Assembly: GCA_013813955.1 (NCBI GenBank) | Contig: JACCQW010000229.1 | Coordinates: forward strand, 1-5,284 | Length of the DNA: 5,284 bases | Direction of reading: 5' to 3' | Source of the DNA: Solirubrobacterales bacterium | Lineage (GTDB): Bacteria; Actinomycetota; Thermoleophilia; Solirubrobacterales; Solirubrobacteraceae | Shown: positions 1-5,200 of the stretch, piece by piece | How positions within the stretch are numbered: the stretch's first letter is position 1 | Layout: every line of letters begins with the position of its first letter | Translations under genes and position numbers: made by a program | The notes under the pieces: model-generated | What the model saw: the letters and a program-made list of their open reading frames with translations, nothing else | What the model was told of the DNA's origin: nothing | Database searches by the model: none

Positions 1-224
1 GTGTCGGTGATCGGGTAGGTGGCGAAGCTCGACTCGCGCTGCTCGCCGTCGGTGACGTAGGTCTCGCCGGTCTGCTCCAGGCGCTTGATCGAGTCCTCCG
101 CCGCCTTGTCCTGCTCGGCCTGCAGCTCCTCGAAGGTGATCCTTCCTTCGTCGAGCGCGGCATAGGCCTCCTGCAGCTTCATCGGCCTGGGCAGGGACCC
201 GACGAGCTCGGTGGGGATGGGCAT
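1..224 (-). CDS. MetE-like cobalamin-independent methionine synthase family protein (5' part only)
   Basis: Only the first 74 codons are present; the gene runs out of the window at base 1. The translation has the family's N-terminal signature: a start region reading [11 protein letters not shown] (residues 4-14), a helical stretch rich in Glu/Gln (18-50), then [15 protein letters not shown] (57-71). This pattern is typical of the short, single-barrel MetE/UROD-fold proteins annotated as 5-methyltetrahydropteroyltriglutamate-homocysteine methyltransferase, which transfer a methyl group to homocysteine or a related thiol in the cytoplasm. The zinc-binding His/Cys residues lie in the C-terminal part and cannot be checked here. 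The ATG at 224-222 is supported by a strong upstream AGGAG. The gene is divergent from purU, another folate one-carbon enzyme. The family call is fairly firm; the exact methyl donor and acceptor are not known, as some members of this superfamily use other thiols. Confidence 0.82.
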   Translation of the reverse strand, partial: MPIPTELVGSLPRPMKLQEAYAALDEGRITFEELQAEQDKAAEDSIKRLEQTGETYVTDGEQRESSFATYPITD

Positions 225-228
225 TGCT

Positions 229-234
229 CTCCTC
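229..234 (-). promoter_or_regulatory. Ribosome binding site of the MetE-like gene
   Basis: On the minus strand the sequence reads GAGGAG, followed by AGCA and then the ATG at 224. This is the clearest Shine-Dalgarno match directly ahead of a gene in the window, and it fixes the start of the MetE-like gene. The spacing (about 4-6 nt) is acceptable. Confidence 0.7.
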
Positions 235-251
235 GCTTCCGGCTGGACGAT

Positions 252-267
252 CAGCGATACATCGCTG
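252..267. repeat. Perfect 7-bp inverted repeat in the divergent metE-like/purU gap
   Basis: CAGCGAT at 252-258 is the exact reverse complement of ATCGCTG at 261-267, separated by AC. The 16-bp element lies 27 bp upstream of the MetE-like start and 72 bp upstream of the proposed purU start. The shape fits a dimeric repressor operator. It could instead fold in leftward RNA as a 6-bp stem with a UGUA loop. I do not recognise it as the site of a known regulator. Confidence 0.4.
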
Positions 268-272
268 GGACG

Positions 273-304
273 GATCTGTCGCCCGCACCTTCCGAAGACA
301 GACC
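273..304 (-). promoter_or_regulatory. Possible stem-loop in the 5' leader of the MetE-like gene
   Basis: In RNA read leftward, the segment 304-297 (GGUCUGUC) can pair with 280-273 (GACAGAUC) in an 8-bp stem that includes one G-U pair, closing a 16-nt loop. It sits upstream of the 252-267 inverted repeat and the ribosome binding site, so a leftward transcript starting upstream of 304 would carry two hairpins in series. I could not match it to the SAM, SAH, cobalamin or tetrahydrofolate riboswitch consensus as I remember them. It could be chance in GC-rich sequence. Confidence 0.25.
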
Positions 305-339
305 GACCTGTGCCGGAGACTAATCTGCGCGCGACGAAC

Positions 340-1215
340 GTGAAGCGCGCCGACCCGACCCCGCCGCCCACCGCCCGCCTGCTGGTCTCCTGCCCGGATC
401 GCCCGGGCATCGTCGCGGCGCTGTCGCGGTTTTTGTTCGCGCGCGGGGCGAACATCGTCGATTCCCAGCAGCACTCCACCGACCCGCGGGACGGCACGTT
501 CTTCATGCGCACGGCCTTCCACCCCGAGCCGGCGGCCGGCGACCGCGCGGCCTTCGCCGCCGCCTTCGCCACTGCGGTGGCCGAGCCGTTCGCCATGGAC
601 TGGCAGCTGACCTACGGCTCGCAGCCCCAGCGGATGGCGATCCTCGCCTCGCGCCAGGAGCACTGCCTGCTCGACTTGCTGTGGCGCTGGCGCCGCGGCG
701 AGCTGGACTGCCGGATGGAGCTCGTGGTCTCCAACCACGCCGATCTCGCCGGCGACGTCGCGGCGTTCGGCGTGCGCTACGAGCACGTGCCGGTCACCCC
801 CGAGTCCAAGCCCGCCGCGGAGGAGCGCATGCTCGAGCTGCTGGCCGGGCGCGTCGACGTGGTCGTCCTCGCGCGCTACATGCAGATCCTCTCCGGCGAC
901 TTCCTCGAGCGCCTGGGCGTGCCGGTGATCAACATCCACCACTCCTTCCTGCCGGCCTTCGCGGGTGCGGATCCCTACGCCCGCGCGCGCGAGCGCGGCG
1001 TGAAGATCATCGGGGCCACCGCGCACTACGTCACCGAGGAGCTCGACGCGGGGCCGATCATCGATCAGGACGTCGCGCGCGTCTCACACCGACACGGGCT
1101 CGCGGCGATGGCGCGCATAGGCGGCGACATCGAGCGCACCGTGCTCGCGCGGGCGGTCCACCGGCACCTGGCCGACCGGATCCTCGTCCACGAGGGCAAG
1201 ACGGTGGTGTTCTGA
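340..1215 (+). CDS. purU: Formyltetrahydrofolate deformylase
   Basis: PurU hydrolyses 10-formyltetrahydrofolate to formate and tetrahydrofolate in the cytoplasm, balancing the one-carbon pool and supplying formate for purine synthesis. The 291-residue product starts with an ACT domain (about residues 10-90, beginning [20 protein letters not shown]) and continues with a formyltransferase-fold hydrolase domain (about 95-291). The catalytic triad expected from the PurN/PurU family is present: Asn198 and His200 in [11 protein letters not shown], and Asp236 in [12 protein letters not shown]. The end, HEGKTVVF, is typical of the family. Length is close to the 280 residues of E. coli PurU. The frame stays open upstream to GTG 211, but third-position A/T is frequent until about 323 and rare afterwards, which favours GTG 340; GTG 310 is the alternative. 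Neither has a good Shine-Dalgarno sequence. In E. coli the enzyme responds to methionine and glycine, which fits the divergent MetE-like neighbour. The function is firm, the start less so. Confidence 0.93.
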   Translation: MKRADPTPPPTARLLVSCPDRPGIVAALSRFLFARGANIVDSQQHSTDPRDGTFFMRTAFHPEPAAGDRAAFAAAFATAVAEPFAMDWQLTYGSQPQRMAILASRQEHCLLDLLWRWRRGELDCRMELVVSNHADLAGDVAAFGVRYEHVPVTPESKPAAEERMLELLAGRVDVVVLARYMQILSGDFLERLGVPVINIHHSFLPAFAGADPYARARERGVKIIGATAHYVTEELDAGPIIDQDVARVSHRHGLAAMARIGGDIERTVLARAVHRHLADRILVHEGKTVVF

Positions 1216-1221
1216 AGGACG

Positions 1222-1635
1222 CTACGCGCTGGGCAGGCCGCCGCCCTGGGCGAAGAACAGAAACCAGACGCCCATCGCCAGCAGCGCCAGGGCGACGGAG
1301 CAGACCATCACGACATCGAGGACCGTCCGCGGGGCGCCGGCGTCGCGCTCGTCGCGCATCGAGCGTTGCCACGGCGCCGCGACGCGCACGGTCGGCCCGG
1401 TGCCGCTCACCCGGCCGTAGAGCCGGTTCAGTGCGCCCAGGCCCAAGCCGAAGGCGACCATCGTCACGGGGATCCCGGCCATGATCATCACGACGTGGAT
1501 CATCTGGACCTGGGAGGACTCGGCGAGCTGCGACACGCCCCAGATCCACGCCACGGGGTTGACGACCCACATGGCCACGCTCCCGAGCGCCATCAGCGCG
1601 ATGATCGCGATCTTCGACGGCGTGCGGCTGCCCAT
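1222..1635 (-). CDS. Small membrane protein of unknown function, three predicted membrane segments
   Basis: The 137-residue product is not recognised as a named family. It has hydrophobic segments at about residues 8-31, 45-68 and 104-128. Basic residues cluster at the N-terminus (RTPSK) and in the 69-103 loop (several Arg), so the positive-inside rule predicts a cytoplasmic N-terminus and loop and an outside C-terminus. Polar, possibly functional residues near the first two segments include Trp23, Asn26, Trp30, Trp32 and His47. The gene ends 6 bp from the convergent purU stop and begins 29 bp after the stop of the upstream zinc-ribbon gene, so the two probably form an operon. No Shine-Dalgarno is visible ahead of the ATG at 1635; a short inverted repeat occupies that place instead. 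Hydrophobic layout and codon use support a real gene; a role cannot be assigned. Confidence 0.75.
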   Translation of the reverse strand: MGSRTPSKIAIIALMALGSVAMWVVNPVAWIWGVSQLAESSQVQMIHVVMIMAGIPVTMVAFGLGLGALNRLYGRVSGTGPTVRVAAPWQRSMRDERDAGAPRTVLDVVMVCSVALALLAMGVWFLFFAQGGGLPSA

Positions 1636-1640
1636 GGCAG

Positions 1641-1655
1641 GCGCCAGTATGGCGC
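1641..1655 (-). repeat. Intercistronic inverted repeat just ahead of the membrane-protein start
   Basis: GCGCCA (1641-1646) and TGGCGC (1650-1655) are exact reverse complements around a 3-nt GTA spacer. In the leftward transcript this could form a tight 6-bp hairpin ending 5 nt before the ATG at 1635, exactly where a ribosome binding site would be expected. It might limit initiation or mark an RNA processing point, but a 6-bp GC-rich match may also arise by chance. Confidence 0.3.
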
Positions 1656-1664
1656 GCAGGCGCG

Positions 1665-1907
1665 CTACCAGGCCTGGCCGGCGCCGCAGTGCGGGCAGCT
1701 CACCGACGTCGAGACCTGCGCCTCGAAGAGGTATCCGCAGGCGCAGGGGTAGCAGGCGCGGTCATCGGGGCCCCCGGCGTCCCGGAGGCGACGCTCCTGG
1801 GGGTGCATCGGCTCGGGTCGCGGCGCGGGACGGGGCACGACGTGCAGGCGGCGCTCGTGGCGCGGACGGCGGAGGGTTCTGGTCTGTCGGATGGTCACGG
1901 TGGTCAT
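1665..1907 (-). CDS. Small protein with C-terminal cysteine zinc ribbon, unknown function
   Basis: The 80-residue product has two parts. Residues 1-50 are rich in Arg and Pro, with no hydrophobic segment, and probably disordered. Residues 51-80 carry five cysteines: Cys52, Cys55 and Cys57 in ACYPCACGYLF, and Cys71 and Cys74 in SCPHCGAGQ. The CxC...CPxCG layout with an aromatic after the first pair is that of a rubredoxin-like or rubrerythrin-type zinc ribbon, so binding of one zinc ion is likely; nucleic-acid or protein contact through the basic arm is only inference. The frame is open upstream to 2048, but that extension would cross the ccmE start, so the ATG at 1907 was chosen. The ribosome binding site is weak. 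The gene is followed after 29 bp by the membrane-protein gene and is divergent from ccmE. Confidence 0.68.
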   Translation of the reverse strand: MTTVTIRQTRTLRRPRHERRLHVVPRPAPRPEPMHPQERRLRDAGGPDDRACYPCACGYLFEAQVSTSVSCPHCGAGQAW

Positions 1908-1980
1908 GGGCCTATCGACATAGACGCCTGAACACCCCAAAGGTTTCTGTTCCAGTGGACTTTTCCTGCGCATGGTCATC

Positions 1981-2004
1981 CACGCGCGGGCGTGCTGCGA
2001 TACT
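1981..2004 (+). promoter_or_regulatory. Candidate promoter and operator of the ccmE-ccmF-secG run
   Basis: TGCGATACT at 1996-2004 resembles an extended -10 element (TG, one base, then GATACT). It is preceded by an inverted repeat, CACGC (1981-1985) and GCGTG (1990-1994) around GCGG, lying in the spacer where a regulator could bind. No convincing -35 is visible. A transcript started from this -10 would begin about 3 nt before the ATG at 2014, so ccmE could be translated from a nearly leaderless mRNA, which fits the weak Shine-Dalgarno sequence there. Confidence 0.3.
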
Positions 2005-2013
2005 GAGCAGGTC

Positions 2014-2418
2014 ATGAATCCCGCCCGAAAGCGCACGATTCGCCTCACGGTGGCGCTGAGCGCCGCCGTCCTGCTCGCGGTGGCGCTTGTCTACACGAGC
2101 CTCAGCGCGTCCAGCGAGGCGCGCTCGCCCAGCGAGCTGGCCACGGCCAAGCCCGGGGTCTCCTACCAGGTGACCGGCAAGGTCGTCGACGACTCGGTCC
2201 GCAAGACCTCCGACGGAGTGGACTTCCGCATCCGCGACCGCGCGGGCTCGGCCTCCGTGCCGGTCTCCTACAGCGGCGCGATCCCCGACCCCTTCCGCGA
2301 GGGCCGTGAGGTCATCATCAACGTCCGCAAGCAGGGCCCGATGTTCGTCGGCGAGCGCGACTCGCTCGTCACGAAGTGCCCCTCGAAGTTCACCGAAGAC
2401 AAGACGCAGAAGACGTAG
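2014..2418 (+). CDS. ccmE: Cytochrome c maturation protein CcmE, cysteine-type heme chaperone
   Basis: CcmE takes heme from the CcmABCD complex on the outer face of the membrane, holds it covalently, and passes it to CcmF for attachment to apocytochrome c. The 134-residue product has a basic N-terminus, a single membrane anchor (about residues 9-30) and an OB-fold domain (about 45-120) with typical segments YQVTGKVVDDSV, VDFRIRDRAGS, VPVSYSGAIPDPFREGREV and MFVGERD. The usual heme ligand motif HxxxY is replaced by Cys122-Pro-Ser-Lys-Phe126. A Cys in place of the His is known from archaeal and Desulfovibrio CcmE, where CxxxY is usual; Phe at the last position departs from that too. ATG 2014 is preferred over in-frame ATG 1972 because the anchor begins directly after it. 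It lies 7 nt before ccmF. The family call is firm; the heme-binding chemistry is inferred. Confidence 0.92.
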   Translation: MNPARKRTIRLTVALSAAVLLAVALVYTSLSASSEARSPSELATAKPGVSYQVTGKVVDDSVRKTSDGVDFRIRDRAGSASVPVSYSGAIPDPFREGREVIINVRKQGPMFVGERDSLVTKCPSKFTEDKTQKT

Positions 2419-2425
2419 GCCCTGT

Positions 2426-4612
2426 ATGGCGACCGTCGGCCGCGCCTGCCTGATCCTCGCCCTGGCCGTCGCCGCGTACGGCATCTTCGCCTCGATCTAC
2501 GGGGCCCGCACCCGGCGGCCGGAGTGGGTGGCCTCCGGCCGGCGCTCGGTCTACGCGATCGCTGCGCTGTGCACGGGCGCGATGGGCATCCTCGAACTCG
2601 CGTTCCTGCGCTCGGACTTCAGCTTCGCGACCGTCGCCTCGCACTCGTCGACGACGACACCGGCGTTCTACAAGATCACCGCGGTCTGGTCCTCGCAGGA
2701 GGGCTCGCTGCTGCTGTGGGTGTGGCTCCTGTCGCTGTGGTCCAGTCTGGTGCTGTTTCTCACCCGCCGGCGCCTGCGCCAGGTCGCTCCCTACGCGACC
2801 GCGGTGCTGCTGGGCTTCGCCGCGTTCTTCGCCGGGCTACTCGTCTTCCTGGAGACGCCGTTCGCGCTGCTGGCGACGGCGCCCGCCGAAGGCGCGGGCC
2901 TGAACCCGCTGCTGCGCCACCCGAGCATGATGATCCACCCGCCGATGCTCTACTCCGGCTACACCCTGTTCGCGATCCCGTTCGCGTTCGCGGTCGGCGC
3001 CCTGATCACCCGTCAGGTGGGGGCGGAGTGGATCGGGTCGATCCGGCGCTTCGCGCTGGCCGCGTGGTTCTTCCTCGGCGTAGGGATCCTGCTGGGTGCG
3101 CGCTGGTCCTACGCCGAGCTGGGCTGGGGCGGCTACTGGGGCTGGGACCCGGTCGAGAACGCCTCGCTGCTGCCGTGGCTGACCGGCACCGCGTTCCTGC
3201 ACTCGATCATGATCCAGGAGAAGCGCGGGATGCTGAAGATCTCGAACGTCTCGCTGATCCTGGCCACCGGCACGCTGGCCGTCATGGGCACGTTTCTCGT
3301 GCGGTCGGGGATCCTGGACTCGATCCACGCCTTCGGCGCCTCCACGCTGGGCGTGCCGTTCGTGATCCTCATCGGCGTGCTGATCGCGAGCTCGATCGGC
3401 CTGGTGGTGTGGCGCCGCGACGCACTGCGCTCCGAGCACCGGCTGGACTCGCTTCTGTCCCGCGAGGCCATCTTCCTGGGCAACAACATCGTGCTCGTAG
3501 CGATGGCCTTCGTCGTCTTCTGGGGCACGTTCTGGCCGCTGATCGCCGAGGCGATCACCGGCAACCGCGGCGCGCTCGGCCCGCCGTGGTTCGATCGCTA
3601 TCTCGTGCCGCTGTCGCTCGTTCTCGTGCTGCTCAGCGGGATCGGCCCGGTGATCGCCTGGCGCAAGGCGACGGCCTCCAACGTGCGGCGCAACTTCGTG
3701 GTGCCGATCGGCGCGGCGGTCGCTCTGGGGGCGCTGCTGCTCGCCCTCGGCGTCGGCTCGCGGCCGCTGGCGCTGATGATGTTCGTTGCCGGCGCCTTCG
3801 TCGTCGCCAGCGTCGGGCAGGAGTTCTGGCGCGGCGTCGGCGCGCGGCGCGCGATGTCCGGCGACGGGCCGCTGGGGGCGGTCGTCTCGCTCGTGGCCCG
3901 CAACCGCCGGCGCTACGGCGGCTACACCGTGCACGTGGGCATGGCGGTGCTGTTCGTGGGCGTCGCCGCCTCGTCGGCGTTTCAGCAGTCGCGCGACATT
4001 CGCATGAGCCCGGGCCAGAGCACCCGGGTCGGCGGCTACGACGTCACCTACGTGCGGCCGACGTCGCGGATCTCCACCACGAGCGACGGCAGCCTGGAGA
4101 AGATCTCCTTCGGCTCGGTGGTCGATGTTCGCAAGGACGGCGAGAAGGTGGTGACGCTGCGCCCCGAGCGGAGCTTCTTCCCCTCGCGCGACGTCCAGGG
4201 CCTCGGGCCCGTGGGCCGATTCTTCGAGGGCGAGGCGACGAGCGAGATCGGCCTGAAGGCCGGCATGCGCCGCGACGTGTGGGCGGCGATGTCCCCCGAC
4301 GTCGAGGCGCTGGGGCCGATCATCCAGCGCGGCGACCGCGTGTTCTCGGCGGCCGCGGGCAAGATCGCACCGGGCGCGGAGGCCGCGCTGCTCGGTCAGG
4401 CGCTGCGCGGCCTTACCGAGCGCTACGTCGCCGCCCCGCCCCCGGCGACCTTCCGCCTCATCACGTCGCCGCTGGTGACCTGGATCTGGCTCGGCGCGAT
4501 CATCGTCTTCGGCGGCGGGATCATCGGCCTGTGGCCCGCGGCGGCCTCGTCGCGCCGGCGCGAGCGGGCGGCCTACGCGGCGCGCATCGCGCAGGACCTC
4601 GGCCGCGCGTAG
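2426..4612 (+). CDS. ccmF: Cytochrome c maturation heme lyase subunit CcmF
   Basis: CcmF receives heme from holo-CcmE and catalyses its attachment to CxxCH motifs of apocytochromes outside the membrane. The 728-residue product has about 15 predicted membrane segments, the last at about 684-704. The tryptophan-rich WWD motif is at 234-245 (WGGYWGWDPVEN). All four conserved histidines are present: His171 (HPPMLYSGY), His259 (GTAFLHS), His301 (RSGILDSIHAFG) and His503 (GGYTVHVGMA). They correspond by motif to E. coli His173, His261, His303 and His491; the first and third are heme ligands on the outer side and the other two bind the membrane b-type heme. A large external domain (about 520-680) precedes the final segment, and a short basic cytoplasmic tail ends the protein. 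It is somewhat longer than E. coli CcmF (647). The ATG lies 7 nt after the ccmE stop with only a weak TAGG, so translational coupling is likely. Confidence 0.96.
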   Translation: MATVGRACLILALAVAAYGIFASIYGARTRRPEWVASGRRSVYAIAALCTGAMGILELAFLRSDFSFATVASHSSTTTPAFYKITAVWSSQEGSLLLWVWLLSLWSSLVLFLTRRRLRQVAPYATAVLLGFAAFFAGLLVFLETPFALLATAPAEGAGLNPLLRHPSMMIHPPMLYSGYTLFAIPFAFAVGALITRQVGAEWIGSIRRFALAAWFFLGVGILLGARWSYAELGWGGYWGWDPVENASLLPWLTGTAFLHSIMIQEKRGMLKISNVSLILATGTLAVMGTFLVRSGILDSIHAFGASTLGVPFVILIGVLIASSIGLVVWRRDALRSEHRLDSLLSREAIFLGNNIVLVAMAFVVFWGTFWPLIAEAITGNRGALGPPWFDRYLVPLSLVLVLLSGIGPVIAWRKATASNVRRNFVVPIGAAVALGALLLALGVGSRPLALMMFVAGAFVVASVGQEFWRGVGARRAMSGDGPLGAVVSLVARNRRRYGGYTVHVGMAVLFVGVAASSAFQQSRDIRMSPGQSTRVGGYDVTYVRPTSRISTTSDGSLEKISFGSVVDVRKDGEKVVTLRPERSFFPSRDVQGLGPVGRFFEGEATSEIGLKAGMRRDVWAAMSPDVEALGPIIQRGDRVFSAAAGKIAPGAEAALLGQALRGLTERYVAAPPPATFRLITSPLVTWIWLGAIIVFGGGIIGLWPAAASSRRRERAAYAARIAQDLGRA

Positions 4613-4619
4613 CCGCCTC

Positions 4620-4919
4620 GTGGAGGCCGTCGCCGTGCTGGCCGTCATCCTCGTGCTGGGCGCCGTCGTGCTCGTCGTGTCCGCGCCGCTGCGTGCCGAG
4701 CGCGGGCAGCCGGAGAGCGAGGCCGCGGCGCGCATCGCCGAGCTCGAGGCCCGCAAGGAGGCCAAGTACCGCGAGCTGCGCGACGCCGAGATGGACCTGC
4801 GCACCGGCAAGCTGTCCGAGGCCGACCACCGCGCCCTGGAGCGCCAGCTGCGCGCCGAGGCCATGGAGATCCTGCGCGCGCTGGACGCGGAGGGCATCTC
4901 CGAGGATCCGAGCCGCTAG
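4620..4919 (+). CDS. CcmI-like small membrane-anchored helical protein
   Basis: The 99-residue product has an N-terminal membrane segment (about residues 4-23) followed by a charged, mostly helical region (30-90). The part RDAEMDLRTGKLSEADHRAL (54-73) resembles the N-terminal domain of CcmI, where an ELxxDxxxGxLSExEY-type pattern follows the anchor. CcmI binds apocytochrome c and presents it to the heme lyase in proteobacteria; here the TPR domain is absent, so a scaffold role next to CcmF is inferred. The gene starts 7 nt after ccmF and ends 12 nt before secG. Two starts are possible: GTG 4620, used here, or GTG 4635, which has a perfect GGAGG 8 nt upstream and would give 94 residues with the anchor intact. 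It could also be an unrelated short-helix protein. Confidence 0.75.
   Translation: MEAVAVLAVILVLGAVVLVVSAPLRAERGQPESEAAARIAELEARKEAKYRELRDAEMDLRTGKLSEADHRALERQLRAEAMEILRALDAEGISEDPSR
4622..4626 (+). promoter_or_regulatory. Shine-Dalgarno GGAGG favouring the GTG 4635 start
   Basis: GGAGG at 4622-4626 lies 8 nt ahead of the in-frame GTG at 4635, an ideal spacing. GTG 4620 has no such site before it. If this element is used, the CcmI-like protein begins five residues later. The same bases also encode Val-Glu-Ala in the longer reading, so the match may be accidental. Confidence 0.45.
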
Positions 4920-4931
4920 CCTTCCGCGGAT

Positions 4932-5156
4932 ATGGAGCTGATCCTGTCCGTCGTCCAGGTCGCGCTGTCGGTCATCCTGATCTTCCTGATCCTCATGCAC
5001 TCGGGGAAGGACGCCGGGCTGTCGGGCGCGTTCGGCGTCGGCACCGGGGCGGGGCCCTTCGGCGGCGGCTCGCTCGTCGAGCGCAACCTGAACCGCTGGA
5101 CCGTCGGCTTCGCGCTCGCCTTCGCGGCGAACACGCTGATCCTGCTGAAGATCTAG
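4932..5156 (+). CDS. secG: Preprotein translocase subunit SecG
   Basis: SecG is the small non-essential subunit of the SecYEG channel and aids SecA-driven export of unfolded proteins across the cytoplasmic membrane. The 74-residue product has the family layout: membrane segment at about 2-22, a Gly-rich loop containing HSGKDAGLSGAFG (23-35) and a conserved ERNLNRWT stretch (50-57), then a second membrane segment (about 57-73). The length is normal for Gram-positive SecG. The ATG at 4932 follows the CcmI-like gene by 12 nt; the only possible ribosome binding signal, GCGGA, is weak, so the gene is probably read with the ccm genes. Apocytochromes reach the Ccm system through Sec, which makes the grouping sensible, though secG is a housekeeping gene and may also have its own promoter within the upstream genes. 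Confidence 0.93.
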   Translation: MELILSVVQVALSVILIFLILMHSGKDAGLSGAFGVGTGAGPFGGGSLVERNLNRWTVGFALAFAANTLILLKI

Positions 5157-5167
5157 AACCAGCGTGG

Positions 5168-5190
5168 CCGTGCGCCACCGCGCAGCACGG
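5168..5190. terminator. GC-rich hairpin after secG, possible bidirectional terminator
   Basis: CCGTGCGC (5168-5175) can pair with GCGCA (5180-5184) and CGG (5188-5190), giving an 8-bp stem with a CACC loop and a 3-nt bulge (5185-5187). It lies between the secG stop and the end of the convergent minus-strand gene. No T-tract follows on either strand, so it is not a classical intrinsic terminator, but its position suits transcript ending or 3'-end protection. Confidence 0.35.
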
Positions 5191-5200
5191 GCTCCGCGGG

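Noticed and set aside
315..326. TAATCT at 321-326 as a purU -10 element
   Set aside because: Only three of six bases match the consensus and no -35 lies at a proper distance, so it was not listed as a promoter.
211..339. N-terminal extension of purU back to GTG 211, ATG 217 or GTG 310
   Set aside because: The first two would overlap the start of the divergent MetE-like gene and its ribosome binding site, and third-position A/T is frequent from 223 to 323, unlike coding sequence here. GTG 310 cannot be fully excluded.
1213..1224. Terminator between convergent purU and the membrane-protein gene
   Set aside because: The stops are only 6 bp apart and no stem-loop with a T-tract is visible there.
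1058..1570. 170-residue minus-strand frame overlapping the purU end and the membrane-protein gene
   Set aside because: The product is Arg/Gly/Pro-rich with no domain, while the overlapping 1222-1635 frame has clear membrane segments.
1972..2013. Earlier ATG 1972 for ccmE
   Set aside because: It adds a Cys-containing stretch before a standard basic N-terminus and anchor, and it covers the likely promoter; ATG 2014 fits the family better.
1908..2048. Upstream extension of the zinc-ribbon frame to 2048
   Set aside because: It would cross the ccmE start and the whole divergent promoter region; the ATG at 1907 gives a compact protein with the cysteine domain intact.
2837..4897. 686-residue minus-strand open frame opposite ccmF
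   Set aside because: The translation is low-complexity Arg/Ala/Asp/His-rich and matches no fold; it is the usual antisense shadow of a GC-rich gene.
2524..4941. 805-residue plus-strand frame overlapping ccmF
   Set aside because: An Arg/Pro/Ala-rich shadow of ccmF in another frame; ccmF is certain from its motifs.
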